From the NCBI GenBank assembly GCA_016867505.1, contig VGJH01000093.1, positions 1-5,498 on the forward strand: a stretch of 5,498 nt of DNA, in the 5' to 3' direction. The notes beneath the pieces are model-generated. The model saw nothing but the letters and a program-made list of their open reading frames with translations. It ran no database searches and had not been told where the DNA came from. Source of the DNA: Candidatus Bathyarchaeota archaeon. Lineage in GTDB: Archaea > Thermoproteota > Bathyarchaeia > TCS64. Of this stretch, positions 1-5,400 are shown in pieces. The position numbers and the translations under genes were made by a program. Numbering within the stretch: the first letter of the stretch is position 1; every line of letters begins with the position of its first letter.

Positions 1-262
1 AACCCCCGACAAACCATTCAGTTGGAAGATTATTAATTCTAAAAATAATTGTAGCACCAACAACAATTGTTACAACTCTAATCACCAATCTAATTGAGTT
101 ACGTATGTGATCATCTAGCTCCAGCCCATCTCCAACTCGTGTAACATAGTTACTGACAAGTTTATAGATTAAAGCTACAGAAGCTAATGCAACTATGCTC
201 TCCAGAATTTTAATGATTTCCGGGCTCAACTCTCTTAGAATTGGTAAAATCTCTTCTAACAT
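1..262 (-). CDS. MscS-like mechanosensitive channel, N-terminal part (runs off left edge)
   Basis: An open frame begins with ATG at 262 and continues through 87 codons to the window edge without a stop, so the 3' end is missing. The visible protein starts MLEEILPILRELSPEI. It has one hydrophobic segment at about residues 18-36 (IVALASVALIYKLV), a polar stretch LELDDHIRNSIR at about 48-59, a second hydrophobic segment at about 60-75 (VIRVVTIVVGATIIF), and ends in LPTEWFVGG. Helix, 'D-x-H-x-x-N-x-I-R' linker, helix, then a short loop into a GG is the layout seen just before the pore helix in archaeal MscS-family channels, which release solutes when membrane tension rises. The pore helix and the cytoplasmic beta domain, which would prove the call, lie outside the window. 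The start is 15 bases after the stop of the antiporter gene on the same strand, so the two are probably one operon concerned with ions and osmotic balance. No strong ribosome site precedes the ATG. Confidence 0.6.
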   Translation of the reverse strand, partial: MLEEILPILRELSPEIIKILESIVALASVALIYKLVSNYVTRVGDGLELDDHIRNSIRLVIRVVTIVVGATIIFRINNLPTEWFVGG

Positions 263-277
263 ATCTAATCTTCAATC

Positions 278-1540
278 CTAAACTATATTTTTAGGGTTAC
301 TATCCCCCTTCCTTAGATGATCAGGTAAAATGCAAGTTGGGTCATTGATGTAACTATTTCTAAAAAGCAACGGTGGTAAAAGGGTGGTGAAAAATATCAC
401 AAATATTAAAGCAGCATAAATTTCATTAGTAATTATTCCATAGGTTTTACCATTATTTGAGATAACTAAACCAATCCCACCCCGGCTAATCATACCATAC
501 CCCACCCAAATTCCTTTCTCCTTATCTTTTAGAAACCATTGTGCAGGAATACCACACCCATAAAGCTTGCTAACAACTGCGATAATCCCGAGTATTCCTA
601 CTAGATAGAAATTATCACTAAGCATTACATATGGATTAACATGAGAACCAGCCACAATAAAGAAAAGGGGGATAAAAAGAACCCCTAAGTGCTCTGTAAA
701 ATCAGCAACATCCTCACTGAATCTGCTATCAGCAACAGCCATACCAACAATAAAGGCACCGACAAGGGGACTGAGACCTAAAATTCCAGAAACCCCTGCA
801 AAACCAAAACATAGCATAATGGAAGCTAAAGGAATTAAATTTTAATTAACGGGATTTAGTTTCTCAAGTTTGTCCATATGCTCAGTAAACCAAGGAACAA
901 GTAGACTTGTTAAGGCACTAAGAGAAAACCAGAGTATTAAAGTAAAGACAACGGATCTAATTGTTGAACTAAAACGAATGCTTACGGGATCATCGATAAT
1001 GCTTAAAATTAGTGAAGAGATGCTTAATGCTATAACATCATTAATAACTGCAGCTCCAATGATCAATTTTGCTTCAGGAGAGCCAAGTTGATTAAACTCT
1101 CCAAGGCATTTTAAACTAATAGCTATACTTGTAGCTGAGAGGGTTCCTCCAATTATTAAACATACCAATAAATCATAACCCAACCATATTGAGGTAAACA
1201 ACCCAAGACTAAAAGGTAAAATCACACCAACTATGGCAATCGTAAAATTGGCAACACCAGATTTTAATAGATCTTTAAACTTCATATGAAGCCCAGCTTG
1301 AAAAAGTAACAAGACCACGCCAATCTCACTAAAAACCAATATTAATTCAGAATATTCGATGAAAGCAATTCCGCCAATGTTTATTCCTTCTATAAGATAG
1401 AGACCTAACAAAATTCCAGCAAATAAAGGACCAAGAATACGAGGAAGATTTAAACGTGCTCCATGCGTGGATGCAAGCTCAACTGCGATAATTTATAAAC
1501 AAATATTGACTACAGCCCTAAATAATTGAGCTTCATCCAT
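278..1540 (-). pseudogene. CPA2-like Na+(K+)/H+ antiporter, frame interrupted by two in-frame TAA codons
   Basis: One frame runs from ATG at 1540 to TAG at 278-280 (421 codons, about the usual 380-430 for a KefB/NapA-type antiporter without a C-terminal regulatory domain). It is broken by TAA at codon 16 (1493-1495) and codon 233 (842-844), with no frameshift. Before the first stop it reads MDEAQLFRAVVNICL. After it come VELASTHGARLNLPRILGP and FAGILLGLYL, the typical first-helix pattern. Then follow SEIGVVLLLFQAGLHMKFKD, the TLSATSIAIS unwound-helix motif (about 133-142), the ion-site motif AAVINDVIAL with N167 D168, and, after the second stop, GILGLSPLVGAFIVGMAVA and a long run of membrane helices. 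The family exchanges H+ for Na+ or K+ across the membrane. Asn-Asp rather than Asp-Asp at the ion site is usually linked to electroneutral exchange. The promoter looks intact. Either the gene is recently inactivated, or the stops are read through or are sequence errors. Separate expression of the 842-1411 and 278-817 segments is unlikely because no ribosome site precedes ATG 817. Confidence 0.8.
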
Positions 1541-1564
1541 ATTTTTAATCTCAAAATACTCCAG

Positions 1565-1570
1565 ATATAT
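1565..1570 (-). promoter_or_regulatory. TATA box for the antiporter operon
   Basis: On the minus strand the bases here read ATATAT, within GGCATATATCTGG. The box centre is 27 bases upstream of the ATG at 1540, exactly where an archaeal TATA box would sit if transcription began at the A of that ATG. This supports a leaderless mRNA and favours ATG 1540 as the true start. A weak GAGAT close to the ATG is the only ribosome-site-like sequence. Confidence 0.5.
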
Positions 1571-1676
1571 GCCTATTGCATTTACTTAATATATTAATGG
1601 ATTTAACTAATTTAGGCAAATTTAATCCAAATATTAATTAAATTAGGCATGTTTGCCTTATTATGCCTAAATTTAA
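1569..1676. repeat. Cluster of TAGGCA/TGCCTA motifs with a 13-14 bp inverted repeat
   Basis: TTAAATTAGGCAT at 1638-1650 and ATGCCTAAATTTAA at 1663-1676 are inverted copies, differing by one extra A, around a 12-base spacer. Related motifs lie nearby: ATGCCTA at 1569-1575, TTAGGCAAATTTAA at 1613-1626, and TTTGCC at 1652-1657, which is the reverse complement of GGCAAA at 1615-1620. The cluster fills the gap between the end of the 1683-2339 gene and the antiporter TATA box. It could be an operator for the antiporter operon, or a structured 3' end for the upstream gene's mRNA. The repeats themselves are seen directly; either role is inferred. Confidence 0.55.
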
Positions 1677-1682
1677 TAATAG

Positions 1683-2339
1683 TCAACTAGTGTCTGAAAT
1701 TTTATACAATTTTGCCCGTGCAACAAAACCAACTTCGTCTAAAACACCAATTTTCACTAATGTATAAACCATTCTTCGAGCTAAAGTAATTCGGATATTT
1801 AGTTGTTTAGATAATTCGCGGGCAGTAAAAGCGGTTGTTAAACCATGTGGAAGAAAACTAAAGAAGTCACTTGGTTTTGAATAAACTTGAGAGGATAAAA
1901 CGTCTATTAGCCGTCTTTGTTTTGTTTTATATCTAATTCTTTGTCGCCCCTTCCATTTTATTATTCGATCCTCTTCAATGTTTACTAAAAGCACTTCGAG
2001 GCTAAAATTAGGATTTAAGATTAAATTAGGACAATAAATTAATTCATTAAATACTTCTTCGACACGACCAATTTTTGATGAAATTTTCCTAACTTTTATT
2101 CCATTATTGTCTTTAATTAACCAACACCTATATGGAATTGGGTAGATTATGCGGATTTTGAAACCTTTTGAAAGTCTATCAATTTTATCTTTAATTTGTT
2201 GAAAATTTCCAGTTTGGATTTCAATAATTAAGTCATTGCGAATAATATCAGCTCTATAACCCCAAACGTCGCCCTCTAAAAGATCACCAGGTTTACTATA
2301 CCATTCTTTTAACTGCTGGTGTAATTCATTTTCAGGCAT
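1683..2339 (-). CDS. Conserved uncharacterised protein: PD-(D/E)XK-like core plus C-terminal winged helix
   Basis: The protein has 218 residues from ATG 2339. Residues 1-60 contain LHQQLKEWY, GDLLEGDVWGYRADIIRNDL and IIEIQTGNFQQIKDKI. An Asp (31) on one strand, followed by Glu-x-Gln (40-42) on the next, and then lysines 50 and 52, resembles the active-site layout of PD-(D/E)XK nuclease-fold proteins, with Gln in place of the usual Lys. Residues 61-125 (IRIIYPIPYRCWLI, GRVEEVFNELIYCPNLILNPNF) look like the continuation of an alpha/beta domain. A basic stretch (118-133) precedes FTARELSKQLNIRITLARRM and VYTLVKIGVLDEVG, a winged helix-turn-helix at about 160-215. I recognise this pattern as a conserved hypothetical family (possibly DUF8091) but know no proven function. 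A longer frame from TTG 2429 exists, but it would overlap the divergent neighbour and adds 30 unconserved-looking residues, so ATG 2339 is preferred. Catalytic activity is unproven. Confidence 0.7.
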   Translation of the reverse strand: MPENELHQQLKEWYSKPGDLLEGDVWGYRADIIRNDLIIEIQTGNFQQIKDKIDRLSKGFKIRIIYPIPYRCWLIKDNNGIKVRKISSKIGRVEEVFNELIYCPNLILNPNFSLEVLLVNIEEDRIIKWKGRQRIRYKTKQRRLIDVLSSQVYSKPSDFFSFLPHGLTTAFTARELSKQLNIRITLARRMVYTLVKIGVLDEVGFVARAKLYKISDTS

Positions 2340-2343
2340 ATAA

Positions 2344-2382
2344 TTGTAACATAGTATAATTCTACTATCTAAATCATTACAA
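2344..2382. promoter_or_regulatory. Nested inverted repeats between divergent genes (candidate shared operator)
   Basis: An inner perfect pair, ATAGTA (2351-2356) and TACTAT (2363-2368), is nested in an outer perfect pair, TTGTAA (2344-2349) and TTACAA (2377-2382). They lie in the 78-base gap between the start codons of the leftward winged-helix gene and the rightward phosphoesterase. TATA-like stretches for both directions fall in the same place, so a protein bound here could affect both genes. AT-rich DNA makes short palindromes common, so confidence is limited. Confidence 0.35.
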
Positions 2383-2391
2383 AAATACTTA
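2382..2391 (+). promoter_or_regulatory. Candidate TATA box for the phosphoesterase gene
   Basis: AAAATACTTA is TATA-like and centred near 2387. Initiation about 26 bases on would fall near 2413, a few bases before the GTG at 2418, giving a near-leaderless transcript. This would also leave the out-of-frame ATG at 2408 outside the mRNA. Confidence 0.35.
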
Positions 2392-2417
2392 GAAAGGTCA
2401 AAACATAATGTTTTCTT

Positions 2418-2873
2418 GTGTCTCTTCAAGATTATAAAAATAAACGTAATTTTGAAAAAACATTGGAACCATCACATGGAGTGATTAAGGGAGAAGCTAA
2501 CAAATATGTGGTTCACGAGCATCATGCATCTCACCTCCATTGGGATTTAAGACTTGAAAGAGCTGGTGTTTTGAAAAGTTGGACCATCCCAAAAGAACCA
2601 CCACAAGAGTTTGGTGTAAGAAGGCTTGCTATTCAAGTCGAAGATCATCCTATTGAATATGGTGATTTTGAGGGGGTTATTCCAGAAGGAGAGTATGGAG
2701 CAGGTTCAGTAAAAATTTGGGATAAAGGAACATATGAAACTCAAATATGGACAAATGAGAAAATCCAAATAACCATCAATGGAACAAGGTTGAATGGAGA
2801 TTTTGATCTAATACGGTTTAAAAAAGCTGGTGAAAAAGAGTGGCTTTTTTTAAAAAGAAAAAACGTAAAATAA
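2418..2873 (+). CDS. Stand-alone DNA 3'-phosphoesterase (LigD PE-domain protein)
   Basis: This 151-residue protein consists only of the phosphoesterase domain that forms the N-terminus of bacterial LigD. That domain removes 3'-phosphates and 3'-terminal ribonucleotides at DNA ends so they can be extended or ligated. Signature blocks are HHASHLHWDLRLE (35-47), GVLKSWTIPKEPP (50-62) and QVEDHPIEYGDFEGVIPEGE (73-91). With a constant offset of seven, His35, His41, Asp43, Arg45, His77 and Tyr81 match the metal-binding and catalytic residues known for Pseudomonas LigD (His42, His48, Asp50, Arg52, His84, Tyr88). The chain ends normally at EWLFLKRKNVK, so it is complete. Similar single-domain proteins are known from archaea such as Korarchaeum and Methanosarcina. 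GTG 2418 is the only in-frame start after a stop at 2406-2408, and it gives the family's usual N-terminus (YKNKRNFEKTLEP). No polymerase or ligase partner is visible in this window; the nearest neighbour is the divergent winged-helix protein. Confidence 0.93.
   Translation: MSLQDYKNKRNFEKTLEPSHGVIKGEANKYVVHEHHASHLHWDLRLERAGVLKSWTIPKEPPQEFGVRRLAIQVEDHPIEYGDFEGVIPEGEYGAGSVKIWDKGTYETQIWTNEKIQITINGTRLNGDFDLIRFKKAGEKEWLFLKRKNVK
2845..2870 (-). terminator. Oligo-T terminator for the NAD kinase-like gene, inside the 3' end of the phosphoesterase gene
   Basis: Read on the minus strand, the 26 bases here contain T4, T6 and T5 runs within about 20 bases, starting about 28 bases past the kinase stop codon at 2898. 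Archaeal RNA polymerase stops at such U-rich runs without a hairpin. The same bases encode the Lys-rich tail of the convergent phosphoesterase, so the kinase mRNA would overlap it antisense. On the plus strand the T7 at 2845-2851 precedes the phosphoesterase stop, so it is not that gene's own terminator. Confidence 0.4.
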
Positions 2874-2897
2874 AATTAAGCTTTGATTAATAAAAAA

Positions 2898-4025
2898 TTA
2901 ATTGACTTTGATAGCTACTCGTCTCCCATAATCAGTAACTACCTTGACGTATCCAGAGAGTTGTCTATCAGTTATAGAGTCGCCACTATCGACTAAAAGA
3001 GGTCTCCCTTCAAGGGAAGCTAGTTTTGCTCTCGTAGCAATAATTATAATGTTATCTATCCCAACTTTTTTAATTACCTTAGGACTAATCTGCTGATTTC
3101 CTCTACCAAAAATGAATCCTTGGCCACCAATTACAGTAACTACTATTTTTGCTGGATTATTTTGAATTGTTTCAAGAATTTGTGCCTCATTTAAATCAGT
3201 AGCGATTAATTTTCCATTTTGAATAATATCTACACCTAATAGCGTCTTTTCATAACCTAACATTTTAGTAATATAAGACAGAGTGCTTCCAGGACCAAGG
3301 ATATACATTGTTGTTGGATCCATATCCTCAATAAATTCTCTAGCAATTGCATCTAGATTGAGCTCTTCCTGATCAGTTATTACTTCTTTAGATGCCTGTA
3401 AAAAGCCTTCAACATAAGGGGTTTTTAAGAAACCATATAATTTTGCACTTAATCGATTCTCTCTATATGCGTCTTCATCAATATCAAGAACCTCTGCATC
3501 ATGTAGTTTCGCTTCGCCATTAAGATATTTATAAACTAACTCTCCAGCCACTTGTGGATTCACTGCAAAAACTGATGAATGAATTTTGACTCCTGCAGGG
3601 ATACCAATTACTGGTAATCTTGTACCAATAGAAGAATAAAGGTCTCTCGCAGTGCCATCGCCACCAGCAAATAAGATTAAAGCTACTTTTTGATTTAACA
3701 TCTCAATAGCAGCAATTTTAGTATCCTCTGCAGTGGTTTCATTTTTTAAAATTCCAATAACAATTGGTTTAAACCCCACCGATAAACACTCAGTTTCTCC
3801 CATTAAACCGGGGCAAGTAATTATTTCAAGACCCGGAATCAACTTATACAAAGTCTTTAAACAATCAATCGTTCTTGACGGAGAAGTGAGGGTAGCTCCT
3901 AAGGTAAATGCCATTTTTTGGATTTCAGATCCATCACTACCTTTCAATCCAACTCTGCCACCGACACCTGCAATTGGGTTAACAATAAGACCCACCTTCA
4001 TCATTTTCTCAACCAACGTTGTCAT
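2898..4025 (-). CDS. ATP-NAD kinase family protein (COG3199 type)
   Basis: The protein has 375 residues from ATG 4025. It opens with VGLIVNPIAGVGGRVGLKGS (11-30), the N-terminal strand and loop of the diacylglycerol/NAD kinase fold. It then has LFAGGDGTARDL (118-129), whose GGDGT is the nucleotide-binding signature of NAD kinases, and IPAGVKIHSSVFAVNP (142-157), where the family has a substrate-binding loop. The C-terminal half carries LGPGSTLSYI (243-252), LLGVDIIQNGKLIATDLNE (262-280), VIGGQGFIFGRGNQQIS (298-314) and LVDSGDS (344-350), all typical of the long COG3199/AcoX-like branch rather than classic NadK (about 280 residues). The expected role is phosphorylation of NAD to NADP or a related small-molecule kinase reaction; the branch is poorly characterised. 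Homologues usually start at MKVGLIVNP, so Met9 (4001) or Met8 (4004), preceded by GGTTGAG, may be the real start. ATG 4025 fits a near-leaderless transcript. It is convergent with the phosphoesterase, 24 bases away. Confidence 0.88.
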   Translation of the reverse strand: MTTLVEKMMKVGLIVNPIAGVGGRVGLKGSDGSEIQKMAFTLGATLTSPSRTIDCLKTLYKLIPGLEIITCPGLMGETECLSVGFKPIVIGILKNETTAEDTKIAAIEMLNQKVALILFAGGDGTARDLYSSIGTRLPVIGIPAGVKIHSSVFAVNPQVAGELVYKYLNGEAKLHDAEVLDIDEDAYRENRLSAKLYGFLKTPYVEGFLQASKEVITDQEELNLDAIAREFIEDMDPTTMYILGPGSTLSYITKMLGYEKTLLGVDIIQNGKLIATDLNEAQILETIQNNPAKIVVTVIGGQGFIFGRGNQQISPKVIKKVGIDNIIIIATRAKLASLEGRPLLVDSGDSITDRQLSGYVKVVTDYGRRVAIKVN

Positions 4026-4052
4026 TCTGTTATTACAATGATATCCTGAGAG

Positions 4053-4062
4053 TATGCATAAT
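4053..4062 (-). promoter_or_regulatory. Candidate TATA box for the NAD kinase-like gene
   Basis: TATGCATA is a perfect 8-base palindrome at 4053-4060; on the minus strand the box reads ATTATGCATA. Its centre near 4057 predicts a transcription start near 4031, six bases before ATG 4025. Because it is symmetric it could also serve rightward transcription toward the small ORF at 4094. Confidence 0.35.
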
Positions 4063-4093
4063 CAAGCGTGGGTAAAAATTATTTCTTAGAAAT

Positions 4094-4171
4094 ATGGCTG
4101 AAGCAGTGATAAGTGAAGAATCAGTTGCAGTAAGGGAGATTATCAACTCGAGTAAAATATCGAAGGCATGA
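4094..4171 (+). other. Possible 25-codon small ORF or gene remnant
   Basis: ATG to TGA encodes MAEAVISEESVAVREI followed by INSSKISKA. The codon pattern (many GAA, GCA, GTA, AGT, AGG) and the acidic, amphipathic make-up look more coding-like than the AT-rich surroundings. The stop is soon followed by further in-frame stops. I do not recognise it. It may be a true small protein, the leftover N-terminus of a lost gene, or chance. The palindromic TATA-like box at 4053-4060 could initiate just upstream of it. Confidence 0.2.
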
Positions 4172-4430
4172 ATTATTTAGAACTTATTGAATACTCTAAA
4201 CCTAAACGAATCAATTAAAGAGGACCCAATCACTTCTTTATCTTTTATGAGTTTTTTATGTATTCAAATAAATGTATTAACTTTGATTTTTCGATTCCAA
4301 TAATGAAGCTTTTAAATTAAGCACCAATGGCAAAAATTACCAAATTACAATTCTTTAGACTTCATTAAATACCTAAAACTAGTTTTTAACAGGTTATAAT
4401 CAGTGTGAAGGTTATGGACTTTGGAAAACG

Positions 4431-4439
4431 TTTATAATT
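4431..4439 (+). promoter_or_regulatory. Candidate TATA box for the L13-S9 operon
   Basis: TTTATAATT is a good archaeal TATA box, and predicts initiation near 4461 with a leader of about 40 bases. A second candidate, GTTATAAT (4393-4400), would start transcription near 4423 and place the whole hairpin at 4450-4471 in the mRNA. Sequence alone does not decide between them. Confidence 0.45.
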
Positions 4440-4449
4440 GTAGATGTTG

Positions 4450-4481
4450 TGCTTGATGGGTGCATCAGGCAGCTTAAGCCT
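4450..4481 (+). promoter_or_regulatory. L13 leader hairpins, two overlapping and mutually exclusive stems
   Basis: Bases 4450-4458 (TGCTTGATG) pair with 4463-4471 (CATCAGGCA) to form a 9-bp stem with one G-U pair and a GGTG tetraloop. Bases 4467-4470 (AGGC) can instead pair with 4478-4481 (GCCT) across a 7-base loop. Since 4467-4470 belong to both stems, only one can form at a time. The ribosome site lies just downstream at 4485-4491. A regulatory role, for instance autogenous control by L13, is inferred. It could equally be a DNA dyad bound by a protein. Confidence 0.4.
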
Positions 4482-4501
4482 ATTAAAAGGTCGAATAGAT
4501 A

Positions 4502-4939
4502 ATGAGTATTAGGACAATCATAGACGCGGACGGACTGATCCTTGGAAGAATGGCAAGCATTGTTGCTAAAAAATTGCTTGCTGGAGAGAGTGTAGAGATA
4601 GTAAATGCACAAGCTGCTATAGTGTCTGGAAACAGAACAAGCATAATTGAAGCTGAGAAAGAGTTCCTCTCAGTAGGTGGACATAGAAAAGGTCCAACTC
4701 ATTTTAAACAACCAAACGATATGGTTCGGAGGACAATAAGAGGAATGCTTCCATACAGGCAACCGAAAGGCCGTGATGCATTCAAGAGACTTAAAGTACA
4801 TATTGGTGTACCAAGAGAGCTTGAAACTCTAGTAAAAGTCAAAATCCCTGAAGCCAGTGTTGAGAAGCTAAATAACAGATATATTACTGTAGGAGCTATT
4901 GCTGAAAGCATTGGTTGGAGAAAATACGGAGTAGAGTAA
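4502..4939 (+). CDS. rpl13: Large-subunit ribosomal protein L13 (uL13), archaeal type
   Basis: The 145-residue protein matches archaeal L13 in length and sequence. It has IIDADGLILGRMASIVAK (6-23), EIVNAQAAIVSGNR (32-45), a GGHRKGPTH loop (59-67), VRRTIRGMLPY (75-85) and PKGRDAFKRLKVHIGVP (88-104). L13 binds 23S rRNA early in 50S assembly. The stem 'DADGLILGR' is shared with eukaryotic and archaeal members, not bacterial ones. ATG 4502 is preceded by AAAAGGT (4485-4491), complementary to the archaeal 16S 3' end at proper spacing, which fixes the start. The S9 gene begins one base after its TAA, so the two are certainly co-transcribed. Confidence 0.97.
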   Translation: MSIRTIIDADGLILGRMASIVAKKLLAGESVEIVNAQAAIVSGNRTSIIEAEKEFLSVGGHRKGPTHFKQPNDMVRRTIRGMLPYRQPKGRDAFKRLKVHIGVPRELETLVKVKIPEASVEKLNNRYITVGAIAESIGWRKYGVE

Positions 4940-4940
4940 A

Positions 4941-5351
4941 ATGTCAGTTAAAAAGAAGGCAACTTTGGCGACCGGTAAAAGAAAAACTGCTGTAGCAAGA
5001 GTAATAATTACTGAAGGAAAAGGAAGAATACGAATAAACAATACACCAGTTCATCTTCATGAACCTTTAACAGCCCGAGAAATTATTCTTGAGCCAGTTG
5101 CTTTAGCAGGCGAATACTCCAGTAAAGTCGATGTGGAAATAAAGACTAGTGGTGGAGGGGCCTTGAGCCAGGCAGAAGCTGCAAGAATGGGATTAGCTCA
5201 GGGATTAGTTAAACACACAAAGAGCAAGAGGCTTAAAACAACGATAACTGAGTATGATAGGAATATGCTTGCAGGTGATGCAAGAAGGAAAGAGCCTAAA
5301 AAATTCGGTGGCCCGGGTGCTCGTAGAAGAAAACAAAAATCATATCGTTAA
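4941..5351 (+). CDS. rps9: Small-subunit ribosomal protein S9 (uS9), archaeal type
   Basis: The 136-residue protein is full length for archaeal S9. It shows TGKRKTAVARVIITEGKG (11-28), SGGGALSQAEAARMGLAQGL (70-89) and DRNMLAGDARRKEPKKFGG (106-124), then a basic tail ending KQKSYR. The terminal Tyr-Arg is the universally conserved end of S9 that reaches the P-site tRNA in the 30S head. It starts one base after the L13 stop. GGAG at 4928-4931, inside the end of L13, serves as ribosome site, and translational coupling is likely. One small departure is SGGGALSQAEA where many archaea have a GGGFMGQAEA-like version. No rpoN follows. Confidence 0.97.
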   Translation: MSVKKKATLATGKRKTAVARVIITEGKGRIRINNTPVHLHEPLTAREIILEPVALAGEYSSKVDVEIKTSGGGALSQAEAARMGLAQGLVKHTKSKRLKTTITEYDRNMLAGDARRKEPKKFGGPGARRRKQKSYR

Positions 5352-5400
5352 AAATATCTTTTAAAAATAAAATTAATTTTTAAAAAAAATTATTTTTTAA
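5352..5400. terminator. A/T-run bidirectional terminator between S9 and the aminotransferase
   Basis: This convergent gap is almost pure A and T. Rightward transcripts from S9 meet T5 at 5377-5381 and T6 at 5393-5398. Leftward transcripts meet T8 (A8 at 5382-5389 on the plus strand) immediately after the aminotransferase stop at 5390. AAAATTAATTTT is a perfect palindrome near 5369-5380. U-runs of this kind end transcription in archaea. Confidence 0.55.

Larger units (their letters stand above)
4026..4501. other. Long intergenic region with no convincing gene
   Basis: These 476 bases separate the leftward kinase gene from the rightward L13 gene. They contain the kinase promoter, a 25-codon ORF at 4094-4171, a very AT-rich middle (about 4172-4430) where all frames I read are short, and the L13 promoter and leader. 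I found no tRNA cloverleaf or CRISPR-like repeat. In many archaea L18e sits directly before L13; no trace of it can be read here. Confidence 0.6.

Noticed and set aside
870..1091. Plus-strand 73-codon ORF inside the antiporter
   Set aside because: Antisense shadow of a clearly recognisable membrane protein; no promoter, ribosome site or family resemblance.
278..1492. Stop-codon reassignment (TAA as sense) to explain the antiporter
   Set aside because: TAA terminates four intact genes in the same window at the expected protein ends.
2340..2429. 30-residue N-terminal extension of the winged-helix gene starting at TTG 2429
   Set aside because: It would overlap the start of the divergent phosphoesterase by 12 bases, uses a weak start codon, and the family-like sequence begins at MPENELHQQL (ATG 2339).
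3733..4041. Plus-strand 102-codon ORF opposite the NAD kinase-like gene
   Set aside because: Lies antisense to the conserved N-terminal half of the kinase; its residues mirror the kinase codons and look non-coding.
4383..4501. Open plus-strand frame ending VDVVLDGCIRQLKPIKRSNR just before L13
   Set aside because: It looks like a possible upstream gene tail, such as L18e, but matches no L18e C-terminal pattern I know, is only 39 codons after a stop at 4380-4382, and overlaps the promoter and hairpin elements.
4412..4911. Two minus-strand ORFs (4412-4612 and 4699-4911) over L13
   Set aside because: Both are antisense to the certain L13 gene or its leader and show no recognisable domain.
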